Positions 13,901-22,800 of a stretch of 64,000 nucleotides of DNA are shown one piece after another. The notes under the pieces are model-generated. The model saw nothing but the letters and a program-made list of their open reading frames with translations. It was not told where the DNA came from and made no database searches. A program made the position numbers and the translations under genes. Every line of letters begins with the position of its first letter. Within the stretch, counting starts at the first letter, position 1. Where the stretch lies: assembly GCA_949361645.1 (NCBI GenBank), contig OX442417.1, forward strand, positions 162,278 to 226,277, read 5' to 3'. This stretch comes from Spongilla lacustris (Eukaryota > Porifera > Demospongiae > Spongillida > Spongillidae).

Positions 13901-16900
13901 TGCTGAAGTCATGCACTGAGCTGAACCTTTCAAACGCTTAAAAGTGGGGGTAGTGTTGTCCTGCGGATCCAAGCTGAATCATCAGTGGTGCTTCCAGAAC
14001 TTTGTGGAGAGGTCCGTTCAGCATGTTGCACCTGCTCAGGACGTACTGCACATGCAGCCACATAGATGGAGTGGTACTGAATGGACAATTTCAGACGTAA
14101 CTGCAGATCTTCTTCTGTTGTCATTGCGACAGCCTCAATATCTACACGCCTCTTCACCTCTTGTGCCACACCATCCTCTATAAAGCTTACAATGGTGATT
14201 TTATCAGAAAGTGCTGCCCCCGAAACACCACATGAAGCCATGATTGCATCATGGGGTCCAACTGTATCTTCAGGAAGAGCATCTACCCCATGTAGAGGAG
14301 ACAGGCCTGTCTTTTGGAATGCAGACATGATGTTCTCTCTTGTAAATGACCGACGATAGGCCTCGCTGATTATCATTGGAACATCGTGTGGTAGAATAAG
14401 ATGTGATACTGAATGTTTGGTCATTGCAGCAGAAGAAAGCATCTTTAGTGGACCAAACACTCCTACATCCAGAGGTTGTACCAGATGGCTGGTGTGGGAA
14501 GGCATGAGCACAATGTCAAGCTTGTTGGCAATAGCTAATTGTGCAGCATATAGAGAAATGTGTGACTCGTGGCCATCAACAATGAGCCGCTTGTATCCCC
14601 GTGTCTCAGGAGCTGGTAACATATCAATGAGATGTTTAAGGATCTCATGGTAGATGCTCCGTTCAATCCAGCCACTGGCACTATAGGCAAGCCCACAGTT
14701 TGGATCAAAGTTATGAGTTGCTCTGGCCATTTCGTGCGACACTGATTTTCCCTGGAAGATAAATGTAGGGGGCAGAGCTGTACCATCGGATACAATGGCA
14801 GCAACCATCGTAATATGAACTCCACGCTCCCCATAGATGACTGTGAGTTTGTGAACACGCTTGGTTCCACAAACTACAGCCACACGCTTCTGGGTTGGGT
14901 CAAGCACAATCTGGGTTTCATCAAGATTGATGAAGTCTCTAGATGGGTCAAGGCCATGTTCTGCCACTCGCTCGTGAATGAGTTGAAAAAAAGCACGTAG
15001 GCGGGAGTCGCTACCAGAGGTTGCACGGCTGCGTGATAAGTTGCGTGGTATATGCAAGGAGATCAGAGTGCCTGACTCTGCAGCTCTCTTTCGAAATCCG
15101 TCCCACTAGTGTTTAGTCGGAAGCCCATCTTCACCCTTAAACGTACAGCCTTCCTCCTCAGCTAGTGCCTTTGCAGCTTCAAACACCTCTTCTTTCGTCA
15201 TCCCCACACCCCTTAAGTTCATGAATACGATGGCTTTAATCAGGCCTGCCTCAGCCGCTCGTGACAATATCAGTTTTGCCCCTACCCGCCCGTCATCTAT
15301 AGCTGCTTAACCAGTCGTCAAGCGATACAAAGTCGATGTGCTCATTCTGCTTGCGGACGCAATCTCACAGAATGAGCCTCTTTTGGTCTTGTAGGCTTCA
15401 ATAGCCATCCTAGCGACCTCAGGAGAATAGCCTTTACGCTTATTGGCCATAAGTAGACTATAGGCTGTACCATGTAGCTGATAGACATAGAGATATTATT
15501 TTTAAGCAGGCCCCCCATTGCGGCTGAGTGTTTATATAACAACCCTTTGATGTGGTTGTTCCTTATTCGGTACCTTTCCCATACATTGAGGTACATGTAT
15601 GTTTGCCGAAACGTGAGTTTTTGGTACCAGGATTCGTACAACATTTGCTACGGTTACTATGGTTGTAATCTACGTTAAATTCTCTATCCAACAGTGTTTA
15701 AATTATCTCTCTAGCATGCATAGTTTGTCTGCATCAGTCGAGGGAAGTTGGGTGTTCCTTAATAGGTTCCTTTGCTCTATGTGTTTGCATACATGTGTAC
15801 ATGTGCAATGAGAATATCTACGTGAATATCTGCACATGCAGGGTTTCCGCCGGCGCCACGCTGTAATTGTGGTTGACCATGTCGATGGTTGACTTCGACA
15901 GTGGTGGTGTAAACATAACAGTGTACCTAAGCCTACCTAAGCCTAATTAGGGGGCGTAATCCACAATTGAAAAATGGGAGTGCGGTCGTATTGCGATAGG
16001 ATTTATCCTTACAAATTTCGCTTGGTATGGGGGATTTGCTATTTTTAGTATCTCATGTTCTACCCACAAGCCACTCCTTCAAACGGTATATAAAGGGTAC
16101 ATGCAGGTTTACAAAGCATGTTAATCAAGAAAAAGCATTTTATGTCCACTATTTTTCTTTTTACTCACTAATGTAGAAGCCTCCTCTAAACTCATCACTG
16201 ATTCAAATGTCTTGATTAACATGCTTTTTAAACCTGCATGTACCCTTTATATACTGTTTGAAGGAGGGGCTTGTGGGTAGAACATAAGATACTAAAAATA
16301 GCAAATCGGGCAAGCGAAATTTGTAAGGATAAATCCGAATTGTAAGGCACTCCTACTTTTCAATTGTGGATTACGCCCCCTAATTAGGCTTAGGTAGGCT
16401 TAGGTACACTGTTATGTTTACACCACCACTGTCGTTGTCAACCATCAACATGGTCAACCACAATTACAGCGTGGCGCTGGCGGAAACCCTGCATGTGCAT
16501 ATGAGAATATCTGTACATGTGCATATGTGAATATCTGTACATGTGCATATGAGAATAACTGTACATGTGCATATGAGAATATCTGTACATGTGCATATGT
16601 GTTCTGTACACATGTTAATACGTGCATGGACTTACATAGTTCAGTGCCAGGTCCGGGTTGTTGTGCTCCAAGCCTATACAAAGTGGTGAAAGATTTATGG
16701 TTTAAACACACAACTGCTTGAACCATTAGACCACCAATGCAATCCTGAGTCAACTTCCCCCCCCCCCCCCCCCCCCCCCCCCAGCATCATCTTTTTTTTG
16801 TCACAGCAATTGCACTCAAGGGGTTAAATTTGACATTAGGAATGGTGCAAGAGGGCATTCCCATTAATGACCGTTCAGGATTGATCAGGTGATCATTCAG

Positions 16901-17139
16901 GAATGGTCAGGTGACCCCGTTCAGGAATGGCCAGGTGATCATTCAGGAATGGTCAGGTGACCGTTCAGGAATGGTCAGGTGACCATTCAAAAATGGTCAG
17001 GGGACTGTGCCCTACAGACATTTGCCATACATACCCTGCAGTAGGTACTACACACACACACACACAAACACACACACAGACACACACACACACAGAAACA
17101 AACACACACACACACAGACACAAACACACAGACACAAAC

Positions 17140-17170
<31 letters not shown>

Positions 17171-17240
17171 GACACAAACACACACACACACACACACAAA
17201 CACACCACACAAACACACACACACAAACACACACACAAAC

Positions 17241-17271
<31 letters not shown>

Positions 17272-18066
17272 AACACACACGCATACAAACACACACACAC
17301 ACACACACACACCACACACACAACTGACCATCATCCACCACAGCGATCACCACCCCCTCCCCCGTAATGTTCAGTTTCCACACAGTTGTCACGTTGATGT
17401 CATGGCCAGGTTCCTTGGTGTTGACCTATGTAAGGTGCAGCAAATGACAAGTGCCCACACCACATGATACACAAAACACTGGCGCTGTGTTCGTGCGTGC
17501 CTGTAGTGTGTGCCTGCGTGTGTGTGTGTGTGTGTGTGTGTAACATGTGTGTGTATGTGTGTGTAACGTGTGTGTGTGTGTGTAACATGTGTGTGTATGT
17601 GTGTGTAACATGTGTAACGTGTGTGTGTGTAATGTGTGTATGTGTGTATGTGTGATATGCGTGCCTGCGCGCGCACAAGTCTCACGTTCCTCACCAGGTG
17701 CCATTGTTTTAAGAAGTATGGATCACGAAAACTCCTCCCCACACGCTTCAGCGGGCGCTGTATAGACACCCACTGGACGGCCGTGTGACTGGCGAGTCTT
17801 TTTTCCACAGCAAGGTAGTCTACCAAATCGGACTGGTTCTCTTCCGCTCTCATCCCGAACTCAAAGACAGTGCTCATTCTCCCAATGGTACCCAAATTTA
17901 CTACCCCACACTCCCTTGCCAATGCATCGGCTTTGGCGTTTAGAATCGCAGGTGAGGAGTCTTCGGAAAGTTTGACTGCCCACGAATGCGTTTCCCGAGC
18001 GTCACTACCTCCTTCCAGAGTGCAGGACACAAGGAACGTGAGAGCGAGGACCAACTTGAGCAACAT
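1956..18066 (-). CDS. Furin-like proprotein convertase (S8B subtilisin/kexin family), 17 exons, complete
   Basis: Secretory-pathway serine endoprotease cutting precursors after basic residues. Exons by GT-AG sites with consistent phase: 18066-17695, 17425-17329, 16673-16636, 13439-13354, 13124-12960, 12553-12499, 12398-12260, 11902-11799, 11744-11638, 10466-10304, 5226-5124, 4786-4731, 4038-3924, 3558-3469, 3375-3291, 3068-2954, 2240-1956 (2175 nt, 724 aa). Visible parts: signal peptide (1-15), pro-domain, basic maturation region [10 protein letters not shown] (105-114), catalytic Asp in VVDDG (D155), His in SHGT (H195), oxyanion Asn in ASGNGG (N295), Ser in GTSAAAP (S371), P domain (about 415-590, with [10 protein letters not shown] and WYLTIYG), one transmembrane helix (about 632-653) and a cytoplasmic tail with acidic cluster EEDEEEE. 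Domain order and tail favour furin/kexin over secreted PC1/PC2 types; no long Cys-rich region separates P domain and membrane helix. The 3924 donor (AAG|GTCTGG) is the weakest junction. Introns contain several transposons. Confidence 0.9.
2275..2632. repeat. 17-bp tandem repeat in last convertase intron
   Basis: About 20 copies of a 17-bp unit, TGCAGGTGTGTAGGTAG, with A/T/C variants at one position. It lies in the intron between exons 16 and 17; CTACAC/TGTACAC-rich simple sequence follows to about 2900. Confidence 0.95.
3085..3282. repeat. 40-bp tandem repeat in convertase intron 15
   Basis: About five copies of a unit alternating GGTGTTAAGTGCTGAGGTGG and GTGTTGAGTGATGGGGTGTG, filling most of the intron between exons 15 and 16. 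Confidence 0.9.
3555..3655. repeat. 34-bp repeat spanning the exon 14 acceptor region
   Basis: Three copies of a 34-bp unit containing ATGCTGCATCAGAACTATTG. Exon 14 of the minus-strand gene begins at 3558 just after the acceptor in this unit, so acceptor-like sequence is triplicated upstream of the exon. Confidence 0.85.
3715..3906. repeat. 26-bp tandem repeat with donor-like sequence
   Basis: Seven to eight copies of a 26-bp unit, CCCTTGTCCCTGGGTACATC plus CCAGA, in convertase intron 13. Read on the minus strand each unit holds ACAAGG|GTCTGG, resembling the exon 13 donor at 3924. Confidence 0.92.
4277..4690. repeat. 34-bp tandem repeat in convertase intron 12
   Basis: About 12 copies of a unit made of GTAATGTGGGCAAGTGTGTG followed by TGGTGGGAGGGTG. 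The proximal copies carry AGTGGG in place of GGTGGG. Confidence 0.95.
4813..5118. repeat. CA-rich microsatellite (ATGCACAC type)
   Basis: Alternating ACAC tracts with regular ATGCACACAC insertions, filling convertase intron 11. Confidence 0.95.
5235..5780. repeat. 25-bp minisatellite split by the Gypsy insertion
   Basis: About 20 copies of GTGGGAGGGAAGGTGTGTGG plus AGGGT in convertase intron 10. The array resumes immediately right of the Gypsy element (10181-10230), so the retrotransposon inserted into a pre-existing array. Confidence 0.95.
5786..5913 (+). repeat. 5' LTR (128 bp)
   Basis: Begins TGTTGTATAGGAACTTTGAC and ends GGATATAACA. It matches 10052-10180 except for one C/T substitution and one T in a T run. 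This is very short for a Gypsy LTR. Confidence 0.95.
5915..5925 (+). promoter_or_regulatory. Primer-binding site, probably tRNA-Ser
   Basis: TGGCGACGAGG starts one base after the LTR and is complementary to a ...CCTCGTCGCCA tRNA 3' end, which I recall as that of animal tRNA-Ser(GCU). The tRNA identity is from memory. Confidence 0.7.
5940..6923 (+). CDS. Gag with two zinc knuckles, reading into a retropepsin start
   Basis: Structural polyprotein of the Gypsy element, starting 26 nt after the 5' LTR (ATG at 5940). The first ~180 residues form a retrotransposon gag-type helical region. Two CCHC knuckles follow, [14 protein letters not shown] and [14 protein letters not shown] (about residues 198-232), typical of nucleocapsid. 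Near the end the protease motif EIDTGAA is read in the same frame, so protease was probably fused to or read through from gag. The frame then shifts around 6890 and closes at 6921-6923, leaving the protease truncated. Confidence 0.88.
   Translation: MATFGKVGEFNGEAETMSAYLERVQLYLTANAVSGDKKVTMLLSVVGSSTYALLRSLTHPALPATKTWDQLTGLLMEHHEPKPLVIAERFRFHRWNQTEGESLSEYSAELRRLSAKCPFGKYQSESLRDRFVCGLRSESIQKRLLTEHDLALAKAVEIALGMEAAQKGAEQLKSVPGEITVQRLRQSSEKATSTNSVCWRCGKGNHGADNCRFRSASCFRCKGIGHVAAMCRRKRQETFGQSPKELRWLGKESVGGRDGEGAEVTEGTEVVDVIIAPVEIDNRKPFVVSISIQGVALTMEIDTGAAVTLISEKTLRRSFLGYHCYLA
6961..10041 (+). pseudogene. Gypsy pol (protease end, RT, RNase H, integrase), frame-broken
   Basis: RT is read from about 7100 with [11 protein letters not shown] and FTRLPFGV. 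A 97-bp insertion (7615-7711) interrupts it, then it resumes through the catalytic [10 protein letters not shown] (about 7785). RNase H follows with [13 protein letters not shown], but the usual TDHK/R motif reads VTNRKA. A frameshift near 8440 and a stop at 8760-8762 precede the integrase frame (8755-10041). The integrase keeps an HHCC-type zinc module ending VACVACQ and core Asp/Asp/Glu motifs in HIDFAGP, SDNGPQF and NGLVERF. Not translatable as one protein without recoding; judged a recently decayed copy. Confidence 0.9.
7615..7711. repeat. 97-bp insertion with 26-C tract inside the RT gene
   Basis: The RT frame breaks after FTRLPFGV and resumes at ASAPAMF. The extra segment is flanked by GGTA at 7611-7614 and 7708-7711, and its right part is a run of 26 C (7681-7706). 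Removing it restores the frame, so it is a secondary insertion or an assembly artefact. Confidence 0.75.
10041..10051 (+). promoter_or_regulatory. Polypurine tract of the Gypsy element
   Basis: GGAGGAAGGAG directly precedes the 3' LTR and overlaps the end of the integrase stop codon, as expected for plus-strand priming. Confidence 0.8.
10052..10180 (+). repeat. 3' LTR (129 bp)
   Basis: Near-identical copy of 5786-5913, ending GGATATAACA, followed by the AGGGT target-site copy and resumption of the 25-bp minisatellite. Confidence 0.95.
10550..10788. repeat. CT-rich low-complexity tract
   Basis: Irregular CCTCCTCCCCTTCC sequence in convertase intron 9, merging into the exon-copy array to its right. 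Confidence 0.9.
10789..11716 (-). repeat. Tandem array of eight partial copies of the convertase catalytic-serine exon
   Basis: Eight copies of about 73 bp at roughly 10789, 10907, 11030, 11138, 11247, 11361, 11500 and 11644, separated by CT-rich spacers of about 35-70 bp. Each minus-strand copy spans from CTES(F) through [18 protein letters not shown] to the 5' splice site GTAGGG. Only the 11644 copy continues upstream into the full exon 9 (11638-11744) with an acceptor. The other seven lie within intron 9, lack the first part of the exon and a pyrimidine-rich acceptor, and two carry 1-bp insertions (near 10944 and 11297), so they are probably not spliced in. Confidence 0.92.
12040..12262. 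repeat. 16-17-bp tandem repeat in convertase intron 7
   Basis: About 12 copies of ACACTAACCAATGGTT and variants (GCC for ACC, GTG for TTA), ending at the exon 7 donor (12260). Confidence 0.9.
12725..12852. repeat. Purine-rich GGAA/GGGA tract
   Basis: Irregular AGGGAGG/GGAAGG sequence in convertase intron 5. Confidence 0.85.
13130..13318. repeat. GGGA-rich purine tract
   Basis: Imperfect (GGGA)n in intron 4, immediately before the exon 5 acceptor on the minus strand; it supplies that acceptor's long pyrimidine tract. Confidence 0.9.
13513..15777 (-). mobile_element. pogo/Tigger-type (Tc1/mariner superfamily) DNA transposon, decayed
   Basis: Ends match as inverted repeats: GAGCAAAGGAA at the left and TTCCTTTGCTC at the right, each flanked by TA, the target of this superfamily. 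Internal to these, CTATTAAGGAACA is also inverted at both sides; the left side carries about 18 extra bases between the two blocks. It contains one transposase gene on the minus strand. It sits in convertase intron 3 in the same orientation as the host gene. A deleted relative lies at 39310-39556. Confidence 0.85.
13667..15450 (-). pseudogene. DDE_1 (pogo/Tigger-like) transposase, two stops and a frameshift
   Basis: Cut-and-paste transposase. Reading starts at ATG 15450 ([20 protein letters not shown]), a psq/HTH-like N terminus. In-frame stops occur near 15308 (TAA) and 15109 (TAG). The catalytic core is then open to about 13930, with INLDET (first Asp), LIVDGHESH (second) and [14 protein letters not shown] (third), the DDD pattern of pogo-type enzymes. 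A frameshift near 13970 moves the charged C terminus, with [16 protein letters not shown], into the frame ending at 13667. Non-functional as read, though the core is well preserved. Confidence 0.9.
15831..16499. mobile_element. Foldback (long inverted-repeat) element, 669 bp
   Basis: Arms of about 290-300 bp (15831-16129 and 16211-16499) are near-perfect reverse complements around an 81-bp loop. Outer ends read TGCACATGCAGGGTTTCCGC and its complement. It holds no ORF. It lies within an ATGTGCATATGAGAATATCT-type repeat in convertase intron 3, so the exact target duplication is obscured. Confidence 0.92.
16500..16610. repeat. ATGTGCATATGAGAATATCT tandem repeat
   Basis: About four copies of a 24-bp unit to the right of the foldback element; related sequence lies to its left (15793-15832), consistent with insertion into this array. 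Confidence 0.8.
17049..17322. repeat. CA microsatellite
   Basis: (CA)n with AAACAC and AGACAC interruptions, in convertase intron 2 just beyond the exon 2 donor. Confidence 0.95.
17512..17662. repeat. GT microsatellite
   Basis: (GT)n with regular TAACATGTGT interruptions in convertase intron 1. Confidence 0.95.
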
Positions 18067-18353
18067 ATCATGTCTCGTACCCCACCCCAATCCTGATACA
18101 TTTATTATGCTGGGGACGCGACTTATTACATATGTACACATGTAAAAGTACTAGTTAGGGTCTGGGAACGAGAGCGGGATGGTGGAGTTTCTCATTTTGT
18201 AGTGCTTTTTTTTTTCTCAATATAGAGCGGTCATTCGTTACACTGCAGGCGCCGCGGTACCTCACAGTTGCGTACATGTAAATAATTAGTTTCCGATTCC
18301 GAATCCATGGAAACGAGTCACTACAGACATTAACGGGCGCACGTGCCACTGAA
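18067..18353. promoter_or_regulatory. Putative bidirectional promoter between the convertase gene and ATG13
   Basis: Start codons of two divergent genes (18066 minus, 18354 plus) are 287 bp apart, so the stretch must hold both 5' UTRs and core promoters. I see no clear TATA box. It contains a T-run (18208-18219) and the dispersed motif GGTCTGGGAACGAGA (18159-18173), which also occurs at 30433, 55255 and 59689. Promoter function is inferred from layout alone. Confidence 0.6.
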
Positions 18354-19818
18354 ATGGCGTCCGACGAGAAGAGAGATTTTGAGAAGTATCTCAAGTACCT
18401 TACTATAAAGGCAAGAGTTATTTCCCTTGATACCATGTATATTCAGATACACTCGCACGTATTCACACGTACATGTATCAAACACACACGCGCGCGCACA
18501 CAAACAGGTAGTTCAGGTGGTAGTTCAGTCAAGAAAAGGCAGTCTTCTCAAGAGCAAGTCAAACTCAAAGGGCAAGGATTGGGTAAGCACACACACACAC
18601 CCCACCTACTAATTAAAAAAAAAAAAAACGTTTAAGTTTTGCTGGTTTGCTGGTTGCGGTACAACCCACAGAAATGAGTGCACGTACACTAAGGAAGTGG
18701 GAGGTGCCTAATAAACAAATTTGAGAGGGAGGGGGTCCTGCAGTCTCTCATCCCTATCTTATACACGCACACACACACCCTTTCAGTTTAACCTCAGCAT
18801 TGTTGATGACAAACAGGTGAGTCTTGAGCTAAAGAAGACACTAGATGGCCGCCTGCCCGAACAAGATAATCCAGTTTGCATTGAGATCCAAATGGAAACT
18901 CTCGAGGTACGAGGTGGAGAGGGGAGGAGGGAGATGGAGAGTGAAGGAGGGGAGGGAGATGGAGAGGCAAGAGATGGTGAAGGAACCGAAGATGTGATGT
19001 AGAGGGGAGATGAATGTAGCGGCAAGAACGAGTTGTGTGTTTTGTTAAAACATATCTGTAGCTATCTGTACCTTGCTAACCTTGTGGTCTTACTTGTAGG
19101 GCAACACTGTGGTCTTGGAGGTGTGGTCAATTAGCCTGGATGAGAGGTGAGGGTCATGTGAGCAGCCCATGTACATACACATACATACACATACATACAC
19201 ACATACCATACATACACACATGCACACACATACTCACATGCACACACATACACAACATACACATATACACACATAATACACACACATGCACACACACGTA
19301 TGCACACACACATACATACACATAACACACACACACGCATACACACACGTATGCACACACACATACATACACATAACACACACACACGCATACACACACT
19401 TACACACTTACACACACGCATGCACACAACACACACACTTACACGCACACACACAACACATGCACACAACACATACACACATGCACACTCACATGCACAC
19501 ACACATGCACACACACATGCACACAAACACACGCACACACCAGTCAAAGGGACATCACAGCCTCGGTGACCCATGTTCTCTATCCTCGGCTCACACTGAT
19601 GCTGAAGTCTCTGCTAGCCATCTCACGGACCACACCTACCTATCGTTTGTCTCGCATTAATGAAGAACTCCATTTCACGTATGTTTTAGAAATTGCTCTT
19701 ATTACCCTAACCTCCAGATAATGCCCACCTCTTTGCACACACACATTCACACACATCACCACATGCACATACATGCACACACACACATGCACACACAAAC
19801 ACACATACACACACACAT

Positions 19819-19849
<31 letters not shown>

Positions 19850-22800
19850 CACCCATGCACACACACATGCATGCACACACACACACACACACACAAACCC
19901 ACACACACGACACATCCCTCTCTGATTCCACGGCTGCAGATACAAGGTCTATGTTGGACCACCTGATCTTTCAGAGCAGCAGAAAAAAGGTGAGTTTTAT
20001 TTGGAACCATCGGTGTAACCCCATCACTCTTTGCCAAAGACTTCAAACATGTGGTGTTTGCGCGTTCAAGCTGTCTAATTGGAACAATTTCATTGGCTGT
20101 TCACTACCAACCAGTTATTACTTTGCCTGACAGGTTTGCTTGGATATGGGGTGGCAGTCTGTATACAGAGATAGATATAGCATGACATGGAAAGATCACA
20201 TGAAGTGCACATTGCATGGAAAGATCACATGATGTGCACATGACACAGAAAGATCACATGATGTGCACATGACATAGAAAGATCACATGATGTGCACATG
20301 ACATGGAAAGATCACATGATGTGCATATGACATGGAATGACATGGAAAGATCACATGATGGGCACATGACATGGAATGACATGGAAAGATCACATGATGT
20401 GCACATGACATGAAAGATCACATGATGTGCACATATGGTGGTTGCATGGCATGGAGTAGGTGTTAGGTGGGTGTGGTACATGTATGTACTGCATATGCAC
20501 TGTATGTGGAAAATGTGGGTGTGGTAGGTCCCCAGACCCAAAGGAGAGTGCACTGTTGCTGTTAGTAACACAGGTTGATAATTTCTCCCTGGCAGAGTGC
20601 TGGAGCCAACATGTGATCACACCAGACCATCAGCTGAAGTCACTAACAGGCAAGATTAGCATGCAGCATAGTGTGTGGTACTATTCAAGGTATTACCTTA
20701 TTCCTCTGCACACACACATGCACACACACATGCACACACACACATGCACACACACATGCACACACATGCACACACACATGCACACACATATGCACACACA
20801 TATGCACACACACATGCACACACACACATGCAAACACACACACATGCACACACATATGCACACACACATGCACACACACATGCACACACATATGCACACA
20901 CACATGCACACACATATGCGCACACACACATGCAAACACAAACACATGCACACACATGCACACACACATACATGCACACACACATGCACACACATGCACA
21001 CATATGCACACACACATGCACACACACATGCACACACACATGCACACACACATGCACACACACATGCACACACATGCACACACATGCACACACACACATG
21101 CACACACATGCACACACACATGCACACACACATGCACACACACATGCACACACACACATGCAAACACACACACATGCACACACATATGCACACACACATG
21201 CACACACACATGCACACACACATGCAAACACACACACATGCAAACACACACATGCACACACATGCACACACACATACATGCACACACACATGCACACACA
21301 TGCACACATATGCACACACACATGCACACACACATGCACACACACACATGCACACACACATGCACACACACATGCACACACACACATGCACACACACATG
21401 CACACACACATGCACACACATGTACACACATGCACACATGCACACACACATGCACACACATGCACACACATGCACACACATGCACACACACGCACATGCA
21501 CATGCACACACATGCACACACACATGCACACACATGCACACACACACACACATGCACACACACCAGCCCAGCAGATGTCTGCAGACCTCTTGAGCTCCCC
21601 TTCCTGCCTACCTCATCCCAACCTACAGTAAGTTTTCATCATGTGCCATTTTAACACTGGACACTCCCTCCCCTCTTCCCTCCTCCCTCTTCCCTCCTCC
21701 CTCTTCCCTCCTCCCTCCACTCTCCCCTCCTCTCTTGTCCCTCCCCTCCTCTCTCCTCCCTCCCCTCCTCTCTCCTCCCTCCCCTCCTCTCTCCTCCCTC
21801 CCCTCCTCTCTCCTCCCTCCCCTCCTCTCTCCTCCCTCCCCTCCTCCCTCCCTTCCTCCCTCCTCCCTCCCCTCCTCCCTCCCCTCCTCCCTCCCTCCTC
21901 CCTCCCTCCACCTCCCTCCAGCTACCGTCACCCTCCTCTGTACACATATTTGGCTCTAACTTTGCATCCAAAGTACCTTACGTCAGCCAAGACTCCAACC
22001 ACAGCAATAAAGAAGGCAGTGTGAGTTGGTAGCGGAACAGAGCTCACCCTCTGCCCACTTAACCCACCCATCCCTTCCACTCCCCCTCTCCTTTCCTCCC
22101 CTCTTCCCCTCTCCTTTCCTCCCCTCTTCCCCTCTCCTTTCCTCCCCTCTTCCCCTCTCCTTTCCTCCCCTCTTCCCCTCTCCTTTCCTCCCCTCTTCCC
22201 CTCTCCTTTCCTCCCCTCTTCCCTCCCCTCTTCCCCTCTCCTTTCCTCCCCTCTTCCCCTCTCCTTTCCTCCCCTCTTCCCCTCTCCTTTCCTCCCCTCT
22301 TCCCTCCCCTCTTCCCCTCTCCTTTCCTCCCCTCTTCCCCTCTCCTTTCCTCCCCTCTTCTCCTCTCCTTTCCTCCCCTCTTCCCTCCCCTCTTCCCCTC
22401 TCCTTTCCTCCCCTCTTCCCCTCTCCTTTCCTCCCCTCTTCCCTCCCTTCTTCCCCTCTCCTTTCCTCCCCTCTTCCCTCCCCTCTTCCCCTCTCCTTTC
22501 CTCCCCTCTTCCCCTCTCCTTTCCTCCCCTCTTCCCCTCTCCTTTCCTCCCCTCTTCTCCTCTCCTTTCCTCCCCTCTTCCCCTCTCCTTTCCTCCCCTC
22601 TTCCCCTCTCCTTTCCTCCCCTCTTCCCCTCTCCTTTCCTCCCCTCTTCCCCTCTCCTTTCCTCCCCTCTTCCCCTCTCCTTTCCTCCCCTCTTCCCCAC
22701 TCCCTCTCTCTAGTCAACACCAGATTGTACCACACTCTCACGCCATCCTTCTGTCACACTTGTCAGTCATAATGACGGCTATGTCGTGGTTGATTTTGCA

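Noticed and set aside
16680..16755. tRNA-like sequence on the minus strand (GGTGGTCTAATGGTTCAAGC)
   Set aside because: It has an A-box-like stretch but no convincing B box or cloverleaf, so it was not called as a tRNA or SINE.
19990..20039. Reading exon 6 of ATG13 straight on without an intron
   Set aside because: That frame hits a stop after about nine codons, whereas a 50-bp GT-AG intron (GTGAGT...AAAG) gives the conserved LIGTISLAVHY segment in phase.
20460..21654. ORFs of about 290-380 codons made of His/Thr/Cys/Val repeats
   Set aside because: They are the translation of CA/GT microsatellite in an ATG13 intron; no unique coding sequence is included apart from parts of real exons in other frames.
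21983..22772. 250-codon Ser/Pro/Leu or Arg/Gly/Glu ORFs
   Set aside because: Translation of the CT-rich minisatellite in ATG13 intron 10; the real exon 11 is at 22714-22806 in a defined phase.
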